Below, one piece after another: positions 56,334 through 64,000 of a stretch of 64,000 bases of DNA; position 1 is the first letter of the stretch; each line of letters starts with the position of its first letter. Origin of the DNA: Novosphingobium sp. ST904. Its GTDB lineage: Bacteria; Pseudomonadota; Alphaproteobacteria; Sphingomonadales; Sphingomonadaceae. Where the stretch lies: positions 1-64,000 of the forward strand of contig NZ_LGJH01000150.1 in the NCBI RefSeq assembly GCF_001298105.1, read 5' to 3'. A program made the translations under genes and the position numbers. Under the pieces are notes generated by a model, which saw nothing but the letters and a program-made list of their open reading frames with translations, was not told the origin of the DNA and made no database searches.

Positions 56334-56795
56334 ATGACGACCCGCACTCGCATGAATGTCTATTTCGACCCGGAACTGCTCAAACAGGTTGAGGCACTGT
56401 CGCTGCGCCGTCAGGTGTCTAAGTCCGCCATCGTCGAGGCGGCGGTTGCATCCTTCCTGTCGGGCGACACATCGGATCGGCTGGAAGCGGCGATGTCGCG
56501 CCGCCTGGACAAGATCGGCCGCCAGATCGGCACGCTGGACGAAGATCTCGCCGTGCTCGGCGAGACCCTTTCCTTGTTCGTCCATTTCTGGCTGACGATG
56601 ACCCCACCGTTGCCGGACAGCGCCAAGCAATCCGCACGCATCAAGGGGAATGAGCGGTTCGAGGGCTTCATGCAGAATCTCGGTCGCAGGCTGGCGACCG
56701 GAGATAGGTTCCTGAAAGAGTTGTCGCGCGACATGGATTCGCTTCACGACAGTCCGCCGCAAGATCAGACCGATACCGATGGCGATGCTGCCTAG
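56334..56795 (+). CDS. CopG-like ribbon-helix-helix protein
   Basis: 153 residues. TTRTRMNVYFDPELLKQVEA LSLRRQVSKSAIVEAAVASF is a ribbon-helix-helix domain of the CopG type. Long helices follow (RLDKIGRQIGTLDEDLAVLG, ETLSLFVHFWLTMTPPLPDS). This gene nearly always lies between traG and trbB in this element family and may repress the trb genes. GAGAGGGAG upstream is its ribosome-binding site. The frame is intact. Confidence 0.88.
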   Translation: MTTRTRMNVYFDPELLKQVEALSLRRQVSKSAIVEAAVASFLSGDTSDRLEAAMSRRLDKIGRQIGTLDEDLAVLGETLSLFVHFWLTMTPPLPDSAKQSARIKGNERFEGFMQNLGRRLATGDRFLKELSRDMDSLHDSPPQDQTDTDGDAA

Positions 56796-56889
56796 ATTTT
56801 CAACCCATCCTATTTGCCGCCGATAGCCGCCGATCACCGCATCCTCTTAGATACTTGTTGAATCGGCCTGATTTCAGGCTCTTTTAATC

Positions 56890-56906
56890 GACCCCGTTGC
56901 GGGGTC
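56890..56906 (+). promoter_or_regulatory. Small hairpin in the trbB leader
   Basis: GACCCC-GTTGC-GGGGTC lies 35 bases before the trbB start, within the 145-base copG-trbB gap, which also includes TTAATCGACCCC and TTGAATCGGCC. It may be a weak terminator or leader structure, or mark a trb promoter region. Confidence 0.35.
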
Positions 56907-56940
56907 CGTCTGTCACGCCCCGCGAGAACAAGGGGCCGAC

Positions 56941-57921
56941 ATGACGACACATCACCAGAAACCGGAGGCGATTGCACGCGGGGCGCGGATGCTGCGCACG
57001 GCGCTGGGCGCGTCCATCGCGCGGTTTCTCGAAGACCCCGGCGTCATCGAGGTGATGCTGAACCCGGATGGTCGCATCTGGATCGACCGGCTGTCCGAAG
57101 GTCTGGCCGATACGGGAGAGAGGCTATCCGCCGCCGATGGCGAGCGCATCGTCCGGCTGGTCGCACATCATGTCGGTGCGGAAGTTCACGCCCGCGCGCC
57201 CCGCGTTTCGGCAGAGCTTCCCGAAACCGGCGAGCGCTTTGAGGGGCTTCTGCCGCCTGTCGTCGCCGCACCCGCTTTCGCCATTCGCAAGCCCGCCGTC
57301 GCGGTGTTCACGCTCGACGACTATGTGGCGGCCGGCATCATGTCCACCGATCAGGCCATGACTCTCCGCGAAGCCGTTGCGGCACGCGCCAACATCCTCG
57401 TCGCGGGTGGCACCAGCACCGGCAAGACCACCTTGACCAACGCTCTGCTCGCCGAGGTCGCGAAGACGCAGGATCGCGTCGTCATCATCGAGGATACGCG
57501 CGAGTTGCAATGCGCCGCGCCCAACCTTGTGGCCATGCGGACCAAGGATGGCGTGGCGACGCTTTCCGATCTGGTGCGCTCCAGTCTTCGCCTGCGCCCC
57601 GACCGCATTCCCATCGGCGAGGTGCGCGGCTCGGAAGCCCTCGACCTGCTCAAAGCCTGGGGAACGGGACATCCCGGCGGTATCGGCACCATCCATGCCG
57701 GTTCCGCCATCGGCGCGCTGCGCCGTCTCGAACAGCTCATTCAGGAGGCCGTCATCACGGTCCCGCGCGCGCTGATCGCCGAGACCATCGACCTCGTTGC
57801 CGTCCTTTCCGGGCGCGGGTCCGCGCGCCGGCTGGCCGAACTCGCCCGCGTCGAGGGACTGGGATCGGACGGTGACTACGCCATTACCCCCGCAACCACC
57901 TCGAAAGGAGACCCCTCATGA
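56941..57921 (+). CDS. trbB: Conjugal transfer ATPase TrbB (VirB11-like)
   Basis: 326 residues. Walker [21 protein letters not shown], the Asp box [12 protein letters not shown], and the His box [26 protein letters not shown] mark a VirB11/PulE secretion ATPase. [20 protein letters not shown] at the N-terminus is typical of TrbB. It powers pilus assembly and DNA transfer at the inner membrane. The trbC start overlaps its end by four bases. Confidence 0.93.
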   Translation: MTTHHQKPEAIARGARMLRTALGASIARFLEDPGVIEVMLNPDGRIWIDRLSEGLADTGERLSAADGERIVRLVAHHVGAEVHARAPRVSAELPETGERFEGLLPPVVAAPAFAIRKPAVAVFTLDDYVAAGIMSTDQAMTLREAVAARANILVAGGTSTGKTTLTNALLAEVAKTQDRVVIIEDTRELQCAAPNLVAMRTKDGVATLSDLVRSSLRLRPDRIPIGEVRGSEALDLLKAWGTGHPGGIGTIHAGSAIGALRRLEQLIQEAVITVPRALIAETIDLVAVLSGRGSARRLAELARVEGLGSDGDYAITPATTSKGDPS

Positions 57922-58250
57922 TCCGCACGATTTCACGCGGCTGCCGCATCATGGCGACCGCCGCAGCCACTGTTTCCATCAGCCTGATGCTGGCGCCCGC
58001 CGCACACGCATCCGGCTCGTCGATGCCCTGGGAAGCGCCCCTGCAATCCATCCTTCAGTCGATCGAAGGGCCGGTCGCCAAGATCATCGCGGTGATCGTC
58101 ATCATCGCCACCGGCCTGGCACTCGCGTTCGGCGATACGTCAGGCGGTTTCCGCCGCCTGATCCAGATCGTGTTCGGCCTCAGCATCGCGTTTGCGGCGT
58201 CGAGCTTCTTCCTGTCGTTCTTCTCGTTCGGCGGCGGGGCGCTCATCTGA
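57918..58250 (+). CDS. trbC: Conjugal pilin precursor TrbC (VirB2-like)
   Basis: 110 residues. A long signal peptide ends near AHASGSSMPWE. Two hydrophobic helices follow (VAKIIAVIVIIATGLALAFG and LIQIVFGLSIAFAASSFFLS), ending SFGGGALI. This is the prepilin pattern of TrbC/VirB2. TraF encoded upstream would process it. One base overlaps trbD (TGATG). Confidence 0.9.
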   Translation: MIRTISRGCRIMATAAATVSISLMLAPAAHASGSSMPWEAPLQSILQSIEGPVAKIIAVIVIIATGLALAFGDTSGGFRRLIQIVFGLSIAFAASSFFLSFFSFGGGALI

Positions 58251-58531
58251 TGGCGGGCGGCCTCGAACAACTGGACGCGGTGCCGGGCTTCACAGTCCCG
58301 GTCCACAGGGCGTTGACCGAGCACATCCTGCTCGGCGGCGCTCCCCGCTCCATCGCCATCATGAACGGCACGCTGGCCGGGGCCGTGGGCCTCGGCCTGC
58401 GCCTCTGGCTGGTCGGCCTCGCCATCTGGGCCATCGGCCACTTCGCCGCCGTCTGGGCCGCGAAGCGCGATCCGCTCTTTGTCGAGGTCGGCCGCAGGCA
58501 TCTGCGCATCCCGGCTTTTCTAGCGGTCTGA
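58250..58531 (+). CDS. trbD: Conjugal transfer protein TrbD (VirB3-like)
   Basis: 93 residues. GFTVPVHRALTEHILLGGAP RS then one or two helices (GTLAGAVGLGLRLWLVGLAI WAIGHFAAVWA) and KRDPLFVEVGRRHLRIPAFL are typical of TrbD/VirB3, a small inner-membrane partner of TrbE. It starts one base inside the trbC stop. Confidence 0.9.
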   Translation: MAGGLEQLDAVPGFTVPVHRALTEHILLGGAPRSIAIMNGTLAGAVGLGLRLWLVGLAIWAIGHFAAVWAAKRDPLFVEVGRRHLRIPAFLAV

Positions 58532-58542
58532 CGGAGGCGCAC

Positions 58543-60999
58543 ATGATGAACCTTGCTGAATATCGCCGCACCGCCAGCCGCCTCGCGGATTTCCTGCCCT
58601 GGGCAGCACTCGTCGGCTCCGGCGTCGTGCTGAACAAGGATGGCTCGTTCCAGAGGACGGCGAAGTTTCGCGGTCCCGATCTGGATTCCGCCGTCGCCGC
58701 CGAACTGGTCGCCGTCGCCGGCCGCATCAACAATGCCGTCCGCCGTCTCGGCTCCGGCTGGAGCATCTTCGTCGAAGCACAACGCTCCGAAGCCGCGACC
58801 TATCCTGCGAGCCAATTTCCCGAAGCCGCATCCGCGTTGCTCGACGCCGAGCGCAAAGCCGGGTTCGAGGAAGCCGGCGCGCATTTCGTGTCGGGCTACT
58901 TCCTGACCTTCCTCTGGCTGCCGCCCGCCGAGGACGCCGCCCGCGCCGAAACCTGGCTTTATGAGGGCCGCGAACAATCCGGCGTCGATCCATGGCAGTT
59001 GCTGCGCGGCTTCATCGACCGCACTGACCGCGTGCTGGCGCTGCTCGTTGGCTTCATGCCGGAATGCCGCTGGCTCGATGACGCCGGCACGCTGACCTAT
59101 CTCCATTCCACCATCTCGACCAACCGCCATCGCGTGCGCGTGCCGGAGGTGCCGATGCACCTCGATGCGTTGCTCGCGGATCAGCCGCTGACCGGCGGGC
59201 TGGAGCCGCGTCTTGGCGACCAGCATCTGCGCGTCCTGACCATCATCGGATTCCCGACCGCGACGACGCCCGGCTTGCTCGACGAGATGAACAGGCTGCC
59301 GTTCCCCTACAGGTGGAGCACCCGCGCCATCCTCATGGACAAGACCGATGCTACCCGGCTGCTGACGAAGATCAGGCGGCAGTGGTTCGCCAAGCGCAAG
59401 TCCATCGCCGCGATCCTCAAGGAAGTCATGACCAACGAGGCGTCTGCCCTCGTGGACACCGATGCCGCCAACAAGGCGCTCGACGCCGACATGGCGTTAC
59501 AGGAACTTGGCGCCGATGTCGCCGGCATGGCCTATGTCACGGCCTCCATCACCGTCTGGGATGCCGACCCGCGCATTGCCGACGAAAAGCTGCGCCTCGC
59601 CGAAAAGATCATTCAGGGCCGCGACTTCACGGCGATGCCCGAGACTGTCAACGCCGTCGATGCCTGGCTCGGCTCGATCCCCGGACATGCCTACGCCAAT
59701 GTCCGCCAGCCGCCCATATCGACGCTCAACCTTGCCCACATGATCCCGCTATCGGCCGTGTGGGCGGGGCCGGAACGGGACGAGCATTTCAGCGCGCCCC
59801 CGCTGTTCCTCGGCAAGACCGAAGGCTCGACCCCGTTCTGGTTTTCCCTTCATGTCGGCGATGTCGGCCACACGCTCGTCGTCGGCCCGACCGGCGCGGG
59901 CAAGTCCGTGCTGCTGGCGCTCATGGCCTTGCAGTTCCGCCGCTACGCCGACGCTCAGGTCTTCGCGTTCGACTTCGGCGGCTCGATCCGGGCCGCATCG
60001 CTCGCCATGGGAGGCGACTGGCACGACCTCGGCGGCGGGCTGACGGAAGGCGACGAGGCGTCCGTCTCGCTCCAGCCGCTCGCCCGTATCGACGATACCT
60101 ATGAACGCGCCTGGGCCGCCGATTGGATCGCCGCCATTCTCGGCCGCGAAGGTGTGCCGGTAACGCCCGAGACAAAGGAATACATCTGGACAGCGCTGAA
60201 CTCGCTCGCGTCGGCTCCGGTCGGGGAGCGCACCATCACCGGCCTGACGGTGCTGCTCCAATCCAACGATCTGAAACAGGCATTGCGGCCTTATTGCATC
60301 GGCGGGGCCTATGGCCGGTTGCTCGATGCCGAGACCGAACACCTCGGCTCAGCGGATGTGCAGGCGTTCGAGATCGAGGGGCTGGTAGGAACCGGCGCGG
60401 CGCCGGCCGTGCTCGCCTATCTGTTCCATCGGATCGGCGACCGGCTTGATGGACGGCCAACGCTGCTCATCATCGACGAGGGCTGGCTGGCGCTGGACGA
60501 TGAAGGCTTCGCCAATCAGCTCCGCGAATGGCTGAAGACGCTCAGGAAGAAGAACGCCAGCGTCATCTTCGCCACGCAGAGCCTGTCGGACATCGACGGC
60601 AGCAGCATCGCGCCCGCCATCATCGAAAGCTGCCCGACGCGCCTGCTCCTGCCGAACGAACGCGCCATCGAGCCGCAGATCACCGCCATCTATCGGCGCT
60701 TCGGCCTCAATGACCGGCAGATCGAAATCCTGGCGCGGGCCACGCCCAAGCGGGATTACTACTGCCAGTCTCGGCGCGGCAACCGGCTGTTCGAGCTAGG
60801 CCTGTCCGAAGTCGGATTGGCGCTCTGCACCGCATCCGCGAAATCCGACCACAAACGCATCGCCGGGCTTGTCGCAGAACACGGCCGCGACGGCTTCCTT
60901 GCCGCCTGGCTGCGCCTGCGCGGCGTCGATTGGGCGGCCGACCTGATCCCGGACCTTACCAATCTCATCCCCCAGACCGAAAAGGAGTCCCTATCATGA
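58543..60999 (+). CDS. trbE: Conjugal transfer ATPase TrbE (VirB4-like)
   Basis: 818 residues. The N-terminal LAEYRRTASRLADFLPWAAL starts the CagE/TrbE domain. Walker A is HTLVVGPTGAGKSVLLALMA, Walker B LLIIDEGWLALDDEGF, and VIFATQSLSDIDGSSI follows. VirB4-type ATPases energise channel and pilus assembly. The ATG of MMNLAEY at 58543 is used (second Met one codon on). It overlaps trbJ by four bases. Full length and intact. Confidence 0.94.
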   Translation: MMNLAEYRRTASRLADFLPWAALVGSGVVLNKDGSFQRTAKFRGPDLDSAVAAELVAVAGRINNAVRRLGSGWSIFVEAQRSEAATYPASQFPEAASALLDAERKAGFEEAGAHFVSGYFLTFLWLPPAEDAARAETWLYEGREQSGVDPWQLLRGFIDRTDRVLALLVGFMPECRWLDDAGTLTYLHSTISTNRHRVRVPEVPMHLDALLADQPLTGGLEPRLGDQHLRVLTIIGFPTATTPGLLDEMNRLPFPYRWSTRAILMDKTDATRLLTKIRRQWFAKRKSIAAILKEVMTNEASALVDTDAANKALDADMALQELGADVAGMAYVTASITVWDADPRIADEKLRLAEKIIQGRDFTAMPETVNAVDAWLGSIPGHAYANVRQPPISTLNLAHMIPLSAVWAGPERDEHFSAPPLFLGKTEGSTPFWFSLHVGDVGHTLVVGPTGAGKSVLLALMALQFRRYADAQVFAFDFGGSIRAASLAMGGDWHDLGGGLTEGDEASVSLQPLARIDDTYERAWAADWIAAILGREGVPVTPETKEYIWTALNSLASAPVGERTITGLTVLLQSNDLKQALRPYCIGGAYGRLLDAETEHLGSADVQAFEIEGLVGTGAAPAVLAYLFHRIGDRLDGRPTLLIIDEGWLALDDEGFANQLREWLKTLRKKNASVIFATQSLSDIDGSSIAPAIIESCPTRLLLPNERAIEPQITAIYRRFGLNDRQIEILARATPKRDYYCQSRRGNRLFELGLSEVGLALCTASAKSDHKRIAGLVAEHGRDGFLAAWLRLRGVDWAADLIPDLTNLIPQTEKESLS

Positions 61000-61772
61000 C
61001 TATTCACCGTTCCCGCTCCCGCGCCATTCTCATGGCCGCGACCATGCTGGTCGCGCCGCTTGCGCTATCGACCATGCTGACCAGCCCGGCCCATGCGCAA
61101 TTCGGCCGCATCGTCTACGACCCGACCAACTACGCGCAGAACCTGCTGACGGCCGCACGCACGCTCGAGCAGATCAACAACCAGATCACGTCGCTTCAGA
61201 ACGAAGCGCAGATGCTTATCAATCAGGCGAAGAATCTGGCGAGCCTGCCATTTTCGTCGCTTCAGACGTTGCAACAGAACGTCCAGCGCACGCAGCAGCT
61301 TTTGAGCCAGGCGCAGAACATCGCCTTCGACGTGCAGAAGGTCGATCAGATCTTCCAGACCCAATATGGCAACGTCTCGTTGTCCGCGACCGACGGCCAG
61401 CTTGTCGCCGGCGCGCGGTCCCGCTGGCAGAACACGGTCGGCGGCTTGCAGGATGCCATGCGCGTGCAGGCCGGCGTCGTCGGCAATATCGACACCAACC
61501 GCACGCAGATGTCGGAGCTTGTCGGGCAGAGCCAGAACGCGACCGGCGCGCTGCAAGCCACGCAGGCCGGCAATCAGCTTCTCGCCCTCCAGTCGCAGCA
61601 GCTTTCCGACCTGGTCGCGCTGATGTCGGCCAATGGCCGTTCGGAGGCGCTGATCGAAGCCGAGCGCGCCACCGCCGCCGAACAGGGACGCATCCAGCGC
61701 GAACGCTTCCTGACGCCGGGATCGGGCTACCAGCCCGGCAACGCGCAGATGTTCGGCAACGGCAACAACTGA
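60996..61772 (+). CDS. trbJ: Conjugal transfer protein TrbJ (VirB5-like)
   Basis: 258 residues. A signal peptide (ILMAATMLVAPLALSTMLTS, cleavage near PAHAQF) is followed by RIVYDPTNYAQNLLTAARTL and a long helical coiled-coil rich in Gln/Asn (NNQITSLQNEAQMLINQAKN), as in TrbJ/VirB5. It is expected at the pilus tip or in the periplasm. It ends GYQPGNAQMFGNGNN. Confidence 0.9.
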   Translation: MTIHRSRSRAILMAATMLVAPLALSTMLTSPAHAQFGRIVYDPTNYAQNLLTAARTLEQINNQITSLQNEAQMLINQAKNLASLPFSSLQTLQQNVQRTQQLLSQAQNIAFDVQKVDQIFQTQYGNVSLSATDGQLVAGARSRWQNTVGGLQDAMRVQAGVVGNIDTNRTQMSELVGQSQNATGALQATQAGNQLLALQSQQLSDLVALMSANGRSEALIEAERATAAEQGRIQRERFLTPGSGYQPGNAQMFGNGNN

Positions 61773-61792
61773 CCGGACAGGAGGGGCGCGAC

Positions 61793-62080
61793 ATGGACGG
61801 CAAGGTGCTGGCCCGGCTGGGCGCGATCATATTCGTCGCAATCGCCATCACCGCCACGGTGATCGAGATGACCCGGCAGGAGGAGCCGCAGCGCGGCAGG
61901 ACCGCGGCGGAACTACAGCGTCCTGCTGATCCGCTGCGCCAAAGCCTGCGCGATTGCCAGCGCCTCGGCGAGGCTGCCGCGAGCGATCCTGACTGCCTCG
62001 CCACCTGGGCCGAGAACCGCGACAGGTTTCTCGGCCGGACGCCGGTGCCCGCCGCCCCGCATCAGAACGGGGGACAGTGA
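61793..62080 (+). CDS. Putative entry-exclusion protein TrbK-alt
   Basis: 95 residues. One N-terminal helix (LARLGAIIFVAIAITATVIE), then a periplasmic part with LRDCQRLGEAAASDPDCLAT WAENRDRFLG, the two-cysteine pattern of the alternative TrbK family. TrbK proteins block redundant conjugation between cells that carry the same element. No lipobox is seen, unlike IncP TrbK. Positioned between trbJ and trbL as usual. Confidence 0.85.
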   Translation: MDGKVLARLGAIIFVAIAITATVIEMTRQEEPQRGRTAAELQRPADPLRQSLRDCQRLGEAAASDPDCLATWAENRDRFLGRTPVPAAPHQNGGQ

Positions 62081-62083
62081 ACC

Positions 62084-63448
62084 ATGGGCGGCACCGGCGT
62101 CATCGACAACTTCCTCGGCGTATTCACGTCCTACATCGACAGCGGGTTCGGCCTGCTCGGCGGCGAGGTGGGCTTTATCGCCACCACTCTGATAGTCATC
62201 GACGTGACGTTCGCCGCCCTGTTCTGGAGTTGGGGCGCGGATGACGACATCATCGCCCGGCTCGTCAAGAAAACCCTGTTCGTTGGCGCGTTCGCCTACA
62301 TCATTTCCAACTGGAACAACCTGGCGAAGATCGTCTTCGAGAGCTTCGCTGGTCTTGGCCTGAAAGCCTCCGGCACCAGCTTTTCCGCCGCCGACCTGAT
62401 GCGTCCCGGCAAGGTGGCGCAGACCGGCCTCGACGCGGGCCGCCCGCTGCTCGATTCCATTTCCGATCTGATGGGCTACTGGAGCTTTTTCGAGAACTTC
62501 ATCCAGATCGCCTGCCTGATGTTCGCCTGGGCGCTGGTTCTGCTCGCCTTTTTCATTCTGGCGATCCAGCTTTTCGTGACGCTGATCGAGTTCAAGCTGA
62601 CCACCTTGGCGGGGTTCGTCCTGATCCCCTTCGGCCTGTTCGGCAAGACCGCCTTCATGGCCGAGCGCGTGCTTGGCAATGTCATCTCGTCAGGGATCAA
62701 GGTCCTGGTGCTGGCCGTCATCATCGGCATCGGCTCGACGCTGTTTTCACAATTCACCGCAGGCTTCGGTGATGCCACCCCGACCATCGACGATGCGATG
62801 GCGATCGTGCTCGCAGCCCTATCGCTCCTAGGTCTCGGCATCTTCGGTCCCGGCATCGCCTCCGGTCTGGTGTCGGGCGGCCCGCAGCTTGGCGCGGACG
62901 CTGCCGTTGGCACCGGCCTTGCCGTGGGCGGTGCAGCCCTTGCCGCAGGCGGTGCGGCCGGTCTCGCCGTCAAGGGAGGCGCTGCCGCCCTGTCCGGTGG
63001 AGCCGCGGCCATCCGGGGCGGTGCTGCCACAGCAGGCGCGGCGAGCGCAGCCTACAGCATGGGTTCACTCGGCCAGTCGGGCGCGGCAGGCATCGCCTCC
63101 GGCCTTGGCGGCATGGCCCGCGCCGCCGGCTCCGCCGCCGTCTCCCCCCTGAAGCACGCCGCTTCCAAAGCGTCGGAAAGCGTCAAATCCAGCCTTTCCG
63201 ATGGCGCACGCGCGGGTTTTGGCGTGACGGGCGGTTCCTCCACCGCAGGCACGGTCGGAGGTGACAGCGCCGCCCCCGCAGCCGCAGCAGCATCTTCCCC
63301 CGCTGGCAGTCCCCCGGCCTGGGCGCAGCGGATGCAGCGATCCCAGGCCATGAACCACGGCACCTCCATGGCCGCCCACGCCGTGCGCTCCGGCGACAGC
63401 CACGGCGGCGGCTCTTCCGTCAATCTTTCCGAAAGTGACCGCTCATGA
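62084..63448 (+). CDS. trbL: Conjugal transfer protein TrbL (VirB6-like)
   Basis: 454 residues. Several transmembrane helices in the first 280 residues (IATTLIVIDVTFAALFWSWG, LMFAWALVLLAFFILAIQLF, VLVLAVIIGIGSTLF, MAIVLAALSLLGLGIFGPGI). A Gly/Ala-rich C-terminal region follows (GTGLAVGGAALAAGGAAGLA) and then a Ser/Ala-rich polar tail. This is the TrbL/VirB6 channel component. Four-base overlap with trbF. Confidence 0.92.
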   Translation: MGGTGVIDNFLGVFTSYIDSGFGLLGGEVGFIATTLIVIDVTFAALFWSWGADDDIIARLVKKTLFVGAFAYIISNWNNLAKIVFESFAGLGLKASGTSFSAADLMRPGKVAQTGLDAGRPLLDSISDLMGYWSFFENFIQIACLMFAWALVLLAFFILAIQLFVTLIEFKLTTLAGFVLIPFGLFGKTAFMAERVLGNVISSGIKVLVLAVIIGIGSTLFSQFTAGFGDATPTIDDAMAIVLAALSLLGLGIFGPGIASGLVSGGPQLGADAAVGTGLAVGGAALAAGGAAGLAVKGGAAALSGGAAAIRGGAATAGAASAAYSMGSLGQSGAAGIASGLGGMARAAGSAAVSPLKHAASKASESVKSSLSDGARAGFGVTGGSSTAGTVGGDSAAPAAAAASSPAGSPPAWAQRMQRSQAMNHGTSMAAHAVRSGDSHGGGSSVNLSESDRS

Positions 63449-64000
63449 GCATCTTCAAACGACCAGCGACCCATTACGGCAAATCGCCGGAACCCGAGAC
63501 GCCATACCAGCGTGCTGCACAGGTCTGGGACGAGCGCATCGGCTCCGCCCGCGTGCAGGCGAAGAACTGGCGTTACATGGCCTTCGGCTCGCTGATTCTT
63601 TCGGCCGGATTCGCCGCCGCCCTTGTCTGGCAATCCGCGCGCGGGACCGTCGTGCCGTGGGTGGTGCAGGTAGACAAGCTCGGCCAGGCGCAGACCGTCG
63701 CGGCGGCCGTTGCCGATTACCGGCCGACCGATCCGCAGATCGCATGGCACCTCGGCCGCTTCATCGAGCAGGTCCGCGCGATTCCGGCTGACGCCATCAT
63801 CGTCCGGCAGAACTGGCTCCGGGCCTATGAATGGACCACGGATCGCGGCGCGGCCGCCCTGAACGACTATGCGCGCAGCAACGATCCGTTCACGAAGGTC
63901 GGTCGGCAACAGGTCGCTGTCGAGGTTTCCAGCGTCATCCGGGCATCGAACGATAGCTTCCGCGTCGCCTGGACGGAACGGCACTATGAGAACGGCCAGC
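63445..64000 (+). CDS. trbF: Conjugal transfer protein TrbF (VirB8-like), cut by the window end
   Basis: 185 residues are visible. It begins FKRPATHYGKSPEPETPYQR AAQVWDERIG; a single helix (YMAFGSLILSAGFAAALVWQ) and the VirB8-like periplasmic domain (VPWVVQVDKLGQAQTVAAAV, NDPFTKVGRQQVAVEV) follow. Further trb genes (trbG, trbI) are expected to the right. Confidence 0.92.
   Translation, partial: MSIFKRPATHYGKSPEPETPYQRAAQVWDERIGSARVQAKNWRYMAFGSLILSAGFAAALVWQSARGTVVPWVVQVDKLGQAQTVAAAVADYRPTDPQIAWHLGRFIEQVRAIPADAIIVRQNWLRAYEWTTDRGAAALNDYARSNDPFTKVGRQQVAVEVSSVIRASNDSFRVAWTERHYENGQ

Noticed and set aside
1..64000. CRISPR arrays, rRNA and tRNA genes
   Set aside because: I saw no regularly spaced repeat-spacer pattern, no rRNA-like block and no complete tRNA cloverleaf on either strand. 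GTTCGAAACC at about 46748 resembles a T-loop, but no acceptor stem or anticodon arm fits.

Overview
The window is high-GC DNA with alphaproteobacterial gene content. A TorF-type outer-membrane protein, a MocR regulator, an OprB porin beside a fructose PTS, and a Tra/Trb element of the kind common in sphingomonads point to a Sphingomonadales host, perhaps Novosphingobium or a relative. This is an inference from gene families; no rRNA or tRNA gene was seen. About 1-38.4 kb reads as chromosome. About 38.7-64 kb reads as an integrative/conjugative or plasmid-type element that runs off the right edge.

Layout. 0-0.2 kb: end of an IS21-family insertion sequence. 1.2-4.2 kb: TPR protein, then on the minus strand DUF983, a small protein and a cytochrome c lipoprotein. 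4.3-5.7 kb: MocR-type GntR/aminotransferase regulator with a 14-bp palindrome at its start. 5.8-15.5 kb: fructose module. On the minus strand are lacI, a shikimate-dehydrogenase-like gene and fbp; divergently run an EIIA-HPr-EI fusion, fruK, fruA and oprB, with a perfect 14-bp LacI-type operator on the promoter. Sugar would enter through OprB, be phosphorylated to fructose-1-P by the PTS and to FBP by FruK, while Fbp runs the reverse step. 17-31.8 kb: an exopolysaccharide/secreted-protein region with an acyltransferase, a Wzy-like polymerase/ligase, two paralogous glycosidase-like proteins (one with RTX repeats, one with a Sec signal), a small RTX protein, a subtilase with P-domain and RTX repeats, a polysaccharide pyruvyl transferase and an FAD oxidoreductase. 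32-35.5 kb: TorF protein, then a SulP transporter and beta-carbonic anhydrase that likely handle bicarbonate. 35.8-38.4 kb: an OmpR/EnvZ-like two-component pair and a small secreted protein.

Element, 38.7-64 kb: DUF6429, a ParB-like protein, a membrane protein, a PrlF-YhaV toxin-antitoxin pair, DUF736 (plus an inverted decayed copy), DUF932, DUF6499/DUF2285 proteins, then a largely head-to-tail block: HTH, repA, parA, RHH, DUF2840, traF, DUF736, lytic transglycosylase, relaxase, traG, copG, trbB-C-D-E-J-K-L-F. An origin-like cluster (inverted DnaA boxes, two 19-bp iterons, AT-rich repeats) lies inside the 3' part of repA. A 260-bp leader is duplicated in front of the ParB-like and DUF932 genes.

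Caution: many genes, including core ones such as fbp and fruA, are interrupted by single-base indels, mostly one-base deletions at G/C runs. At least fifteen are clear and two more are probable. They occur in both chromosome and element, which looks more like sequence error than gene decay. Coordinates below span the repaired genes, and each break is stated.
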